Source: Planktothrix sp. PCC 11201
GTDB taxonomy: Bacteria > Cyanobacteriota > Cyanobacteriia > Cyanobacteriales > Microcoleaceae
Direction: 5' to 3'
Assembly: GCF_900009135.1 (NCBI RefSeq)
Contig: NZ_LT797701.1
Location: 368,242 to 432,241, forward strand
DNA length: 64,000 nucleotides
The stretch's first letter is position 1; each line of letters opens with the position of its first letter. Positions 1-8,872 of this stretch are shown one piece after another. Both the position numbers and the translations under genes were made by a program. The notes under the pieces were generated by a model. It worked only from the letters and a program-made list of their open reading frames with translations, did not search any database and had not been told where the DNA came from.

Positions 1-20
1 CTCCCCTGCTCCCCTGCTCC

Positions 21-122
21 CTATTCTCCGCCTTGGATTTTCAGTAACAGAAAGCCACCACCCAGACCCACCAGAATTAGGGAAAAGCACAGGAACGCGG
101 TTGAGAAAATTTCGCCAGTCAT
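21..122 (-). CDS. petM: Cytochrome b6f complex subunit PetM
   Basis: A 33-residue single-span membrane protein read on the minus strand, starting MTGEIF and ending LLLKIQGGE. The hydrophobic helix with a Gly-rich VGLGGGF stretch followed by the LLLKIQG tail matches cyanobacterial PetM, a small subunit on the edge of the thylakoid cytochrome b6f complex, which passes electrons from plastoquinol to plastocyanin. An upstream in-frame ATG at 131 would add three residues (MKY). I prefer 122 because MTGEIF resembles the usual PetM start. The stop is followed, further downstream on the minus strand, by a CTCCCCTG-type short tandem at the window edge. The gene is divergent from the esterase at 211. 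Confidence 0.85.
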   Translation of the reverse strand: MTGEIFSTAFLCFSLILVGLGGGFLLLKIQGGE

Positions 123-210
123 GTATTTCATCTCCATTTATGATAGTTAAGGCTTATTGTATCGGATCGTTGCCACCCCTTATCATGGCCTTAACGCCTA
201 ACTAAAATTT

Positions 211-1053
211 ATGTTCAATTTTGCTGAACTGGGACGTTTCCTATTTGAAGGAATTGAAGTTTTGCCCAATATTCCCTATCGCCGGATTAATGATGTTACA
301 GTTCATCTGGATATCTACAAACCACGGAACCTCAAGGGAGTCAATAAAACTTTGGTGGCGGTTCATGGTGGTGGTTGGATATCAGGAAGCAAAGAGGAAG
401 TCCTGCCCCAACTGTTCCCATTTTTAACCCAAGGATGGTCGATTGTTAATGTTGAGTATCGTTTAAGGAATGTGGCGTTAGCTCCGGCGGCGGTTGAAGA
501 TGTTAGGTGTGCTTTGCGTTGGGTCTTTTCCCATGGTTTTGAATATCAATTTGATCTCAATAAAATTGTCGTTATTGGTGGTTCAGCCGGGGGACATTTA
601 GCCACGTTATGTAGTATTTTACCTAATTCTGCCGGATTTGATTTATTAGCAGAAACGGGTGAAGATATAAACCCACCTGAATTAAAAGTTGCGGCGATTA
701 TTAATCTATTTGGGATTATGGATGTTAATGATGTTTTATTTGGAGTTAACCGCCAAGATTATGCTCTGATGTGGTTCGGTCAACAACCTAATATTCAGGA
801 ATTAGCGACTAAAATTTCCCCGATTAATTACGTTCGCCCGGGACTACCTCCGATTTTAACCATTCATGGGAATCAAGATGGATTAGTTCCCCACCAACAA
901 GCGGTTAAACTCCATCTCAAGCTAGATGAATTAGGGGTATCTAATCAATTATTAACAATACCAGGGGCAGGTCACGGGGGATTTTCTCCAGCACAGGCCC
1001 ATTTACTCTATCAAACTATTCAGGATTTCTTGCAAACCCATCAACTTTGGTAA
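211..1053 (+). CDS. Alpha/beta hydrolase, esterase/lipase family with HGGGW motif
   Basis: A 280-residue cytoplasmic hydrolase. The oxyanion-hole motif HGGGW lies at residues 52-56, the nucleophile elbow GGSAGG near residue 125, an acid candidate in HGNQDG near 222, and the catalytic His in GAGHGG near 255. This order and spacing fit the HSL/BD-FAE type carboxylesterases, which cleave short acyl esters. The substrate cannot be told from sequence. There is no signal peptide. No strong Shine-Dalgarno precedes the ATG. A cupin gene follows after 12 bases and probably shares the transcript. Confidence 0.85.
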   Translation: MFNFAELGRFLFEGIEVLPNIPYRRINDVTVHLDIYKPRNLKGVNKTLVAVHGGGWISGSKEEVLPQLFPFLTQGWSIVNVEYRLRNVALAPAAVEDVRCALRWVFSHGFEYQFDLNKIVVIGGSAGGHLATLCSILPNSAGFDLLAETGEDINPPELKVAAIINLFGIMDVNDVLFGVNRQDYALMWFGQQPNIQELATKISPINYVRPGLPPILTIHGNQDGLVPHQQAVKLHLKLDELGVSNQLLTIPGAGHGGFSPAQAHLLYQTIQDFLQTHQLW

Positions 1054-1065
1054 AAGGATTCAACC

Positions 1066-1377
1066 ATGACTCAAACTATCTTAAATCTAAAAGACAAAAT
1101 CAACTATTCAGAATCGGGAATTTTCAGTTCAGTGCTCTGGAAAAATGACATCTGCCAATATACCCTATTTTGTTTGGCAAAAGGAACCGATATTTCTGAA
1201 CATACCTCAAGTCGAAATGCTACAGTTCAGGTATTAGAAGGAGAAGGAATTTTTACCTTAAATGGGGAAGATATTAGATTAGAACCTGGGATTTTTATTA
1301 TCATGGCTGCTAACGCCCCCCATGCTTTAAAAGCAGAGTCTAATTTGGCTTTTTTATTAACATTATCCGCACCTTAA
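1066..1377 (+). CDS. Small single-domain cupin protein
   Basis: A 103-residue protein with one cupin fold. The first cupin motif runs from EHTSSRNATVQVLEGEG with one His, and the second is around EPGIFIIMAANAPHAL with one His, so the metal site is thinner than in typical metallo-cupins. Such proteins bind small ligands or act as sugar isomerases or dioxygenases, and the role here is unknown. The start has a fair ribosome site (AAAGGA about 7 bases upstream). It directly follows the esterase gene, suggesting a two-gene operon. Confidence 0.8.
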   Translation: MTQTILNLKDKINYSESGIFSSVLWKNDICQYTLFCLAKGTDISEHTSSRNATVQVLEGEGIFTLNGEDIRLEPGIFIIMAANAPHALKAESNLAFLLTLSAP

Positions 1378-1500
1378 TCTTAAGAAATACGGTATGACAG
1401 GGAATACCGGAGGAAAAGAAATCTTCAGGCGGATTAATTCTGATTCGGGATTCTTCAGACTATACTCTAAGCAAGGAATCCCTGGGAGATTAATTAACCG

Positions 1501-2298
1501 ATGTTAGAACTACACTGTCATACCACCTACTCCGATGGTCAACTGACTCCAACGGAACTGGTGAAGGTCGCCGCCGAGGCTGGAGTTAAGGCATTAGCGA
1601 TTACCGATCATGATACTTTATCCGGTTGGGAAGAAGCGTTTCAGGCGGCACAATTCTACGGTATAGAAATTGTCCCGGGTGTGGAATTGTCAACCGTTCA
1701 TAATGAAAGATCATTGCATATTTTGGGATTTTATCCTAATAGAAATAAATTGGAAACTCCCCTAAAAGAACGTTTAAATGGACGCAAAAATAGAGCTACT
1801 CAGATCATAGAAAAACTGGCTGAGCTGGGTTATCCAATTGAGTTAGAACCCATGGGAGAAGGGATGGCAGTTGCGCGTCCCCATATTGCCATGGCGATGG
1901 TCAAAGCGGGTTATGTTAAGTCTACTAAAGAAGCCTTTGACCGATGGTTAGGAGATTATAAACCTGCATTTGTTCAGTATGACAGATTTTCGAGTATTGA
2001 TGGGATTAAATTATTAAAATCCTGCGGCGCGATTCCGGTTTGGGCTCATCCTTATTTATATCAAGGGGGAAAAATTGAAACAGTTTTTCAAGAATTATTA
2101 GAAGCCGGATTAATGGGTTTAGAAGTTTATCATCCTCACCATAGTTTATCACAAATTCAACGGTTAGAAAACCTTTGTGAAGAATATAATCTATTAAAAA
2201 CGGGGGGGAGTGATTATCATGGAATCGGAGAAATTAATCAGTTTAATTTACCTCTAAGTTTATTAGAACTACTGAAACAATCAGTGATCAGTTTTTAA
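1501..2298 (+). CDS. PHP-domain metal-dependent phosphoesterase
   Basis: A 265-residue PHP-superfamily protein. The N-terminus carries the metal motif LHCHTTYSDG (HxH plus Asp) and then ITDHDTLSG. Further ligands are seen in VPGVELS, WAHPYLY and the C-terminal GGSDYHG. The layout matches the YciV/RNase AM family, which hydrolyses 3',5'-nucleoside bisphosphates or trims short 5' ends of RNA, so a role in nucleotide or RNA turnover is likely but inferred. Its stop overlaps the 3' end of the convergent histidine kinase gene by 4 bases (2295-2298). Confidence 0.88.
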   Translation: MLELHCHTTYSDGQLTPTELVKVAAEAGVKALAITDHDTLSGWEEAFQAAQFYGIEIVPGVELSTVHNERSLHILGFYPNRNKLETPLKERLNGRKNRATQIIEKLAELGYPIELEPMGEGMAVARPHIAMAMVKAGYVKSTKEAFDRWLGDYKPAFVQYDRFSSIDGIKLLKSCGAIPVWAHPYLYQGGKIETVFQELLEAGLMGLEVYHPHHSLSQIQRLENLCEEYNLLKTGGSDYHGIGEINQFNLPLSLLELLKQSVISF

Positions 2299-3713
2299 AT
2301 AATCGGGAGTAAAATCTCAAATTCCGTCCCCAATCCTAAATTAGAAATAAAATTGAGTTGACCCCCATGTTTTTCACTAATAATTTGGTAGCTAATCGCT
2401 AATCCTAATCCGGTTCCTTTTCCGGCGGGTTTAGTGGTGAAAAAAGTATCAAAAATTCGAGCTTGAATTTCTGGGGGAATACCCATTCCATTGTCCCGAA
2501 TAGAAACTGATAGCCATTCTGAGTTCACATCAATATCAAGCATATCAATTTTTTTGTCAGTGGGTAAACAATATAATAATCGATTTCCCTGAGAAAGTTG
2601 GGCTAACTGCGCCGGATATATTTGATCTTCAGATAGGGTTTTAACCTGGGTATTAATCTCAATTTTGAGAGACTGTTGATCAGTTTCTTCTAACGCATCA
2701 ATGGCATTAGAAATTAGGTTCATAAACACTTGACTCAGTTGACCCGAATAACACTTAATTAAGGGAATATCACCATAGTTTTTGACGACTTCAATTCCCT
2801 GTTTTAGACGATTTTTTAAAATTAATAATGTTCCATCCAGACAATCATGAATATTGATTTCCCGCCGTTGACTACCATCCATGTGGGAAAAACTATGCAA
2901 ACTATTAACCAGTTGACTCAGACGTTCTGAACTGACTAAAATACTTTTAACTGCTTCTCCTAAGTCTTGCTGCAAAAATTCAAAATCAATTTCGGCTTTA
3001 ACATCATCAATCGCAGGACAAGGTTTTTGGATATTGTCTTCATAGGTTTGAATTAACTTAATTAAATCTTGATAATAATTTAACAGACAGCTAGAATTTC
3101 CTAAAATACAACTGACAGGATTTCGGATTTCATGGGCAACTCCAGCGACCATTTTTCCTAAACTGGCTAATTTTTCAGTTTGAATCAGTTGGGATTGAGC
3201 CTGTTGACGTAATAATTCAGTTGCTAATTGATGAATATGGGATTGAGCAACTAATAATTGTTGAATATCGAGAAGTTGATGACGATTTTCTGTTAACTGA
3301 ACTACAATGGGTTCATATAATAATTCAGGCGATCGCTTGACAACTCGATGGGCTGCTTCTACAATTAAGGTGTCTCCTGATAAAACTAATAATTGGCTTT
3401 GAGCAAACCTTTGTAATGAACGAATAGACCGTTGTAAAAACAATTCCCGTCCATAGGGACGACTTAAACATTCTAAAAATATTCGTCGAGAAATCATTCC
3501 GCTAAACTGACCATTTTGAGTTAGCATCACCCCGGGAATCAGGGGATTTTCTTCTAACTTCTGAGTCAGAATTATTCCCGGTTGATTGACATCAACTTGA
3601 GCATCATACAAAGATAAATCTTTCAGGGTTGACCCTAAATTTAACTCATTAATTGATGAAAAAGCAGGCATTAAGGATGACGTTTCCATAGAGTAAGTAG
3701 TGAGCATAATCAT
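2295..3713 (-). CDS. Sensor histidine kinase with CBS-like N-terminal domain
   Basis: A 472-residue soluble histidine kinase. Residues about 25-165 form a sensor with a CBS-like feel (NPLIPGVMLTQNG, GMISRRIFLECLSRPYG). The H-box is GKMVAGVAHEIRNP near residue 190, the N-box QVFMNLISNAIDAL near 335, then DNGMGIPPE and GKGTGLGLAIS. All catalytic boxes are present. No transmembrane segment or receiver domain is seen, so a separate response regulator must exist. The N-terminal domain is clearly homologous to that of the diguanylate cyclase at 4031-5146 on the same strand, so the two probably sense the same kind of signal. Confidence 0.9.
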   Translation of the reverse strand: MIMLTTYSMETSSLMPAFSSINELNLGSTLKDLSLYDAQVDVNQPGIILTQKLEENPLIPGVMLTQNGQFSGMISRRIFLECLSRPYGRELFLQRSIRSLQRFAQSQLLVLSGDTLIVEAAHRVVKRSPELLYEPIVVQLTENRHQLLDIQQLLVAQSHIHQLATELLRQQAQSQLIQTEKLASLGKMVAGVAHEIRNPVSCILGNSSCLLNYYQDLIKLIQTYEDNIQKPCPAIDDVKAEIDFEFLQQDLGEAVKSILVSSERLSQLVNSLHSFSHMDGSQRREINIHDCLDGTLLILKNRLKQGIEVVKNYGDIPLIKCYSGQLSQVFMNLISNAIDALEETDQQSLKIEINTQVKTLSEDQIYPAQLAQLSQGNRLLYCLPTDKKIDMLDIDVNSEWLSVSIRDNGMGIPPEIQARIFDTFFTTKPAGKGTGLGLAISYQIISEKHGGQLNFISNLGLGTEFEILLPII

Positions 3714-4030
3714 GTCAAAATAAATAGATTGAATTTCAATTGATTGGATAGCTGTTGCTGCATCTAAATTACCGATTCAAAAACCGTAAAATCTTCACAA
3801 TTTAGTCATATTGATGACTGGGGTAGTGTCTTTCAAATCCTTAACAGCTTAAAGGATACCGTTTCACCCTGAAAAGCCTTTACTCCATTTTATTCTATAA
3901 TTTATAATTTGAAGCAAAATTTTAAATTTAACCTATTATTAATCTATTTACCTGTTCTTAAACTAATGGGGATACATACTCCTATCACCCGCGATACAGG
4001 TTTAAAAAACAACAATATGATTGTGTAATT
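3714..4030. other. Intergenic stretch, no gene seen
   Basis: About 317 bases between the histidine kinase and the diguanylate cyclase genes. It is AT-rich and holds no open frame with coding character and no clear hairpin terminator. It should contain the promoter of the kinase gene, but I could not single out -10/-35 boxes. Confidence 0.6.
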
Positions 4031-5146
4031 TTAGCTATCTTTCCGGGAATTTTGAAGTGAAATTGCGGGATTTGTTACCCAAAGATAGGGATGTCTTAAA
4101 CTCGAACAAATCACCCGATCGCGTCCTTGATTTTTAGCTTGATATAAGGCTTGATCGGCTATAACAATTAAATCTCCGGGTGTTTTAATCGTTTTCATGG
4201 TTTCTGGATTTCCAAATTCTGCGGTAGCAATTCCCAAACTCAATGTGACATAGGAACTCACCGAAGAACTTTGATGATCAAGTTGAATAAATTTGAGATT
4301 ATCTCGGATTTTTTCGGCTATTGAAACCGCTTCATTTTGATCGATTTTGGGTAACACAACCACAAATTCTTCCCCTCCATATCGAGCCACTAAACCCGGT
4401 TTTAATGTTAAAGTTTGGGCGATGACTTGAGCCACTTGTTTAAGACAATCATCTCCCACTTGATGTCCGTAGGTATCATTATACTTTTTGAAGTAATCGA
4501 CATCAATAAAAATCAGAGATAGGGGAAATTCAGTGGATTTTAGTTGTGACCATTGTTGATCAAAATATTGGTCGAAAAACCGACGGTTGGGGACTTGAGT
4601 TAATCCATCTAGGCTGGCTTGAATTTGTAATTCCTGATATAATTTGTGGAGAACTTGATTCGATAATTGATGAATTTTGGACTGAGCTAGTAACAGTTGG
4701 TACATATCAATCAGTCGATAAATCTGGGGAGAAAGTTCAACCACAATAGGTTCATAAACTAAATCGGGTAAGCGTTGTAAAGCGGTTTGAGTGGCTTCTA
4801 AAATTGGTGTAGAACCCGCTAGAACTAAGATTTCTTTATTTTCCCAGCGATATAATACTTTTAAAGGACGTTTTAAAAATAGTTCAATGCCGTAGGGACG
4901 GCTTAACCGTTCTAAAAATCGTTGTCGAGAAATCATCCCAAAAAAATTGTTATTTTCTGTTAAAATTACCCCAGGTAATAAAGGGTTAGAGTTAAAATAA
5001 TTAGCAACTACTTCTCCAGTTTCCGAAGTATCTACCTGACAATCATATAAACATTGATCTTGCAGGGTTGATGATAGATTAGGATAGGAAATAGCAGTAG
5101 AACTCGGGAACAGGTTGTATAGCTCAAATCCGTTGCAACTTAGCAT
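4031..5146 (-). CDS. Diguanylate cyclase (GGDEF) with CBS-like N-terminal domain
   Basis: A 371-residue protein. The first ~165 residues match the N-terminus of the neighbouring histidine kinase at roughly half of positions (for example SRPYG and the YEPIVVEL region). The rest is a full GGDEF domain: DGLTQVPNRRFFD, FIDVDYFKKYND, and the active-site loop ARYGGEEFVVVLP. It should make cyclic di-GMP from two GTP. The product-inhibition I-site (RxxD five residues before GGEEF) is replaced by LKPG, so feedback inhibition through that site is not expected. It is soluble with no membrane segment. It lies in tandem with the kinase gene, separated by 317 bases. Confidence 0.92.
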   Translation of the reverse strand: MLSCNGFELYNLFPSSTAISYPNLSSTLQDQCLYDCQVDTSETGEVVANYFNSNPLLPGVILTENNNFFGMISRQRFLERLSRPYGIELFLKRPLKVLYRWENKEILVLAGSTPILEATQTALQRLPDLVYEPIVVELSPQIYRLIDMYQLLLAQSKIHQLSNQVLHKLYQELQIQASLDGLTQVPNRRFFDQYFDQQWSQLKSTEFPLSLIFIDVDYFKKYNDTYGHQVGDDCLKQVAQVIAQTLTLKPGLVARYGGEEFVVVLPKIDQNEAVSIAEKIRDNLKFIQLDHQSSSVSSYVTLSLGIATAEFGNPETMKTIKTPGDLIVIADQALYQAKNQGRDRVICSSLRHPYLWVTNPAISLQNSRKDS

Positions 5147-5349
5147 ACAATTTTGATGATGTTTGTAAAGAGATGATCTTGTAACTGATTCAGATCTCCA
5201 GAATCTTACATCAGATCAGTTATCCTCTATAATAACTAAGTTTTTAATTAATATTTGGGGGGTGCGCTGACAAAGCCCTGGGTGATTTTGTGCGTCTTTG
5301 ATCGCTAGGATTTATATTTTACATTGGAATCTATGGTTAAAATGCTTAA

Positions 5350-5379
5350 TAGTTTAGGAAATTATAGTTTAGGAAATCA
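5350..5379. repeat. Tandem 15-bp direct repeat
   Basis: Two adjacent 15-base units (TAGTTTAGGAAATTA and the same with CA at the end) in the gap between the diguanylate cyclase and the next minus-strand gene. They differ at one position. No function is apparent. Confidence 0.7.
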
Positions 5380-5434
5380 TAGCGGGCGATGGCGTGCTGC
5401 TACCATAGGGCTGACGCCAACCCACTACTTGGTT

Positions 5435-6505
5435 TTAATCGTTATCCGATAGAATTTGTAGGCGAATTTTGCCCTCACTACCATCGCCTAATTGTACTTC
5501 AATAATTTGACCCGCTAACTGTTCTAAACAGCCTAAAAGCGATCGCAAATGGGGGGTACTTGCTCCGGTATCCACATATAATCTATCCGCTAAACTACCC
5601 ACTCGTTTCCAACTGCTATGCAGTCTAACCATGGTTTGTTCGAGGACGGTGGCTTGTTTCACTAAATCAGAAGCCGTATTTAAACATCCCACCCGCAACG
5701 CTTCTTCTAATGCCATTTCCATATCCACAGAAGATTGATTTAAGGCTTGAACTTGACCCGCCGCATCCAAATATTTTGATAAATTTTTGGCTTCTGATGT
5801 TAACTGTTTAATCGTATCTACATCGGGATTTTCGATCATTTCCCGTTGTAATTCCGTAATATGAACTTCTGGTAGTTTTTCCATTTCTCGCACTAAAGGC
5901 GCTAAATAGCGAGGTGGCATAGCCCCTTCCGTGGCTTTTTCTCGAATACTATCGGGAATTAAATCGGAGCTCATTGCCGTCCATTCATCATTTAATTGTC
6001 GGACTTCACGGCGAGTAATTCGATCGCCATTGCAAGCCGCATCACTCACCATTTGTTGAACTTCTGCGGGGGCTTTTGCGGTTTCGATAAATGCCCTTTT
6101 ACTAAAGTTATTAATCGCATCGGGGTTAAGATGACCTTGAAGTAATAGGGCATCAGCGCTATTAGCTAATTCAATTAAAGCATAGGCTTGACTTTTGCTA
6201 ATTTCCCGTTCTTTTAACCAATTTAAAAACCCTGTACCCCGTCCTTCTCCGCCTTTTTTTTCTCGATCTCTAACAACTCTTAATATTCTGCCGCGCCAGA
6301 TTTCGGTTTGCAAGTCAAAGCGATCGCAAACTTTCCAAGCGACATCAATTTGGTGTTCAAAATCCAATTCAGGAATTTCCGCTTCTGGATCAGGGAGTTC
6401 AAAATGCAGATCCTGAAATTCAGCTAAAACCTGGATCAGTTCATCGGGGATTTGGGGACTGTCGGCCATTGGACGCACGTTGGGTTGGGAGACTGCCCGG
6501 ATCAT
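5435..6505 (-). CDS. Conserved cyanobacterial protein, helical, possibly DNA-associated
   Basis: A 356-residue soluble, mostly helical protein that I do not recognise by name. Residues about 60-130 contain a stretch (FLNWLKEREISKSQAYALI) resembling the helix-turn-helix-like segment of DUF3102/phage-type proteins, which hints at nucleic-acid binding. The central part is rich in charged helices and the C-terminus ends in a short beta-rich tail (GSEGKIRLQIL). An internal ATG (MADSPQ) about 12 codons in is an alternative start. It diverges from the toxin-antitoxin pair at 6682. Function is not assigned. Confidence 0.7.
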   Translation of the reverse strand: MIRAVSQPNVRPMADSPQIPDELIQVLAEFQDLHFELPDPEAEIPELDFEHQIDVAWKVCDRFDLQTEIWRGRILRVVRDREKKGGEGRGTGFLNWLKEREISKSQAYALIELANSADALLLQGHLNPDAINNFSKRAFIETAKAPAEVQQMVSDAACNGDRITRREVRQLNDEWTAMSSDLIPDSIREKATEGAMPPRYLAPLVREMEKLPEVHITELQREMIENPDVDTIKQLTSEAKNLSKYLDAAGQVQALNQSSVDMEMALEEALRVGCLNTASDLVKQATVLEQTMVRLHSSWKRVGSLADRLYVDTGASTPHLRSLLGCLEQLAGQIIEVQLGDGSEGKIRLQILSDND

Positions 6506-6681
6506 TATTGCACAATTCGGGAACCTCTGGAGTTCTTCTGGGGGCGTTGTGTCCAGTTCAGACAGGCTATCTGTTGTTGGTTAGATTTGGTAATTTTGTT
6601 ATAAATTAGCCCAAACACTCTGGGAATATATAATAGAAAGTATGATCTAACCCCTCAATAAAATTTGTTAAAAAATCTCTT

Positions 6682-6930
6682 ATGAACGTTCAAGAACTCC
6701 TCAAGGCGGCTCAACAATTGAGCTTATCCGATCAGGTTCATCTAGCCAGTCAAATTATGCAGTTAGTCGAACAAAAAATGCTACCCTCGACAGGAGAAAT
6801 TGCCCCAATTCCCCAGTCAAAAGACCCCCTAATTGGTCTTTTTGCAGGTTCACCCGATTTGGCAACCCAGTCTGAGGAAATCTTGAATCGAGAACTGAAC
6901 TCAACCTCTGGTTTTACATGGAAAGAGTAA
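6682..6930 (+). CDS. Antitoxin-like protein of a PIN toxin pair
   Basis: An 82-residue acidic, helical protein: an N-terminal helix (LLKAAQQLSLSDQVHLASQI) and a C-terminal tail with DPLIGLFAGSPDLA and SGFTWKE. This layout is typical of cyanobacterial antitoxins encoded just upstream of VapC-like PIN ribonucleases, whose tail wraps the toxin. It overlaps the start of the downstream PIN-derived frame by 13 bases, as expected for a translationally coupled pair. Since that toxin is damaged, this antitoxin may be an orphan. Confidence 0.7.
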   Translation: MNVQELLKAAQQLSLSDQVHLASQIMQLVEQKMLPSTGEIAPIPQSKDPLIGLFAGSPDLATQSEEILNRELNSTSGFTWKE

Positions 6931-7466
6931 TCGCCGATACTGGTTTTGTTGTCGCTCTCGTTAATCGTTTGGATCAACGCCATGCTGACGTAACGCCCAT
7001 TTACTTACAGTATCAACAGATTTTTCTTCCCCAGGTCGCATTGGTTGAAATTGCATATTTGATCGGTTTAGAACAATATATCGATAGTAGAATTGATTTT
7101 GTTGATGCCTGCATCATGGCGATCGCAGCAATTACAGGATATCAAAAATATCTTTCACCGCGTAAAGGATTCTCCTGTGCATACCGAGTTTTACACAAGA
7201 CTGATTCTTGCTCCCAATATATTAAAAAATTGATTAAAAAATATGGTATAATTGATGCTATTCCCTTAGCCAATCAACGCTTCAAATCTTGTAAAACTGC
7301 CGCTCTGATTCTCTATAGTGAAACACAAAAAAAACAGCGTCCGTGTCAGAACTTAATTAATCAAAACTGTCAATGCAAACCTGAAGATATTTTAGCAGGA
7401 ATTTGTGAAGTTTCATTTTGCTTTATCACGGATTGTGGTGACGGGGCAAATTGTAGTTTATTTTAA
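6918..7466 (+). CDS. Chimeric frame: truncated PIN toxin fused to YidD-like domain
   Basis: A 182-residue open frame made of two unrelated parts. Residues 1-68 are a VapC-like PIN domain: IADTGFVVALVN carries the first Asp, VALVEIAYLIG the Glu, and DSRIDFVDACIMAIA the later Asp residues. About 40 residues that usually separate the last two blocks are missing. Residues 69-182 (ITGYQKYLSPRKGFSC, SCSQYIK) match the Cys-containing YidD-like family linked to membrane protein insertion. The join falls on a HIP1 octamer at 7119-7126. The PIN part is very unlikely to be active. The YidD-like part looks complete but lacks its own evident start. Confidence 0.7.
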   Translation: MERVIADTGFVVALVNRLDQRHADVTPIYLQYQQIFLPQVALVEIAYLIGLEQYIDSRIDFVDACIMAIAAITGYQKYLSPRKGFSCAYRVLHKTDSCSQYIKKLIKKYGIIDAIPLANQRFKSCKTAALILYSETQKKQRPCQNLINQNCQCKPEDILAGICEVSFCFITDCGDGANCSLF

Positions 7467-7486
7467 GGTGGAATACCTGATATTTT

Positions 7487-8872
7487 TCATCTAAGTTTCC
7501 TACATTCAGGATCGTGGCAAGGGCAAACTTTGAGAATAGTCCTAGGTTTGTGCTTTTGCTTTTGGTATAATTTAGCGATGTAATAAGGCCCCATACCATA
7601 TAGCCCTATTGCTAGTTGGAATCCAGACATAAAAGTATTTGGATTAATAAGTTGATAAAATTCAGAGGCTGTAACAATAGCAAAACATACTTTAATTAAA
7701 TCCAATATTTTCCCATATTTTAGATACAGAAATAATAGACGTAATAAGGCTTCAAGATAGCCCCGATTATAACCTATAGCCTGTGCATCTTTCGCTGCAT
7801 TCTTAATTTGTTCTACTTGTTTTTCCAAGATACTTTTTTTGTTAAAGGTCGAGTTATCTACATAACTACCTATCAAATTTGCTCGAATCAAAGATACTTG
7901 CATTAGACCCGAAGCAGCACCACACTCAAGAAATAATTTCTGGCTTTGCTGATAGTGATAATCTGCACTTTCAATCAATTGACACGCTTCTAAAACTTGA
8001 CCTAATCTTAGATGATAAAATCCAGTTGCTGCTGGGTTGCTATCAGCTAAAGTAGATTTGTTAGTAGGAAAATTTTCGATTTCCAGCATCTGTTGACTTT
8101 TAATATAGAGTTGAGCCGCCGTCACAAAATCATACTGTGCAAAATAAACTCGACCTAAATAATGTAAGCAATTTCCAAACAATCCTAAAATTTTTATATT
8201 TTCTTTTTTTTCCTGTTTGCAGATAATCTCTAAAAGATTTTTAGCTTGATTCATATAATCTCTGGCTTCCTGAAATTGGAATCTATAAAAATAGTAATGC
8301 CCTAAAAAAAGCCAAGTCATTGCTAACTGTTGATCTAAATTAGGATTTCGCTTACATAGGATTTCAGACTGATCAAGAATTTTTTTCATTTTTTGATATT
8401 GGCTACTATTTTCATAGTAAGTTGCCAATTCCAATTTCAAGTCAATTTGTTTAGATTCATCTGTTTCTAAAGCGATTGCTTTATTGATAGATAATTCCGC
8501 TTCCGGATCAGAAACTGATAAATGTGTTAAACATTTGAATTGTGCAAAATATAGACTATAAGGTGGATTTTTATAATTGATTTCATACTCTTTTAGAATA
8601 AGTTTAATTTCATAAGACCATTCTTGAGTTCTCTCTAAAATTTGTAGGGCTTTATTGGTAAATTTAGTTAACAATTGGGAACAAAGTGGTAAATATTGGA
8701 TATTTTTAGAGTTATCTTTTAAAGCCGTAATCACATTAGCTAAATCTATTTCATCCTCAGATTTTTCTAAAAGAAGATTCAAATGATGATCATTTTCCAG
8801 ATCATTTCGACGTAATCTATTTCTTAGACTTTCTCGACGATTAATCGATTGATTTTTTGTTTTAATGTTCAT
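7487..8872 (-). CDS. TPR-like helical repeat protein
   Basis: A 461-residue protein of antiparallel helical repeats resembling TPRs (for example AMTWLFLGHYYFYRFQFQEA, LGNCLHYLGRVYFAQYDF, GFYHLRLGQVLEA). There is no enzyme motif. The N-terminus is basic (INRRESLRNRLRRND). The C-terminus carries a Cys/His cluster (CPCHDPECRK) that might bind metal. Its start overlaps the end of the upstream STAND ATPase gene by 11 bases, so the two are co-translated. I infer that it supplies the repeat sensor part that single-chain STAND proteins carry at their C-terminus. Confidence 0.75.
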   Translation of the reverse strand: MNIKTKNQSINRRESLRNRLRRNDLENDHHLNLLLEKSEDEIDLANVITALKDNSKNIQYLPLCSQLLTKFTNKALQILERTQEWSYEIKLILKEYEINYKNPPYSLYFAQFKCLTHLSVSDPEAELSINKAIALETDESKQIDLKLELATYYENSSQYQKMKKILDQSEILCKRNPNLDQQLAMTWLFLGHYYFYRFQFQEARDYMNQAKNLLEIICKQEKKENIKILGLFGNCLHYLGRVYFAQYDFVTAAQLYIKSQQMLEIENFPTNKSTLADSNPAATGFYHLRLGQVLEACQLIESADYHYQQSQKLFLECGAASGLMQVSLIRANLIGSYVDNSTFNKKSILEKQVEQIKNAAKDAQAIGYNRGYLEALLRLLFLYLKYGKILDLIKVCFAIVTASEFYQLINPNTFMSGFQLAIGLYGMGPYYIAKLYQKQKHKPRTILKVCPCHDPECRKLR

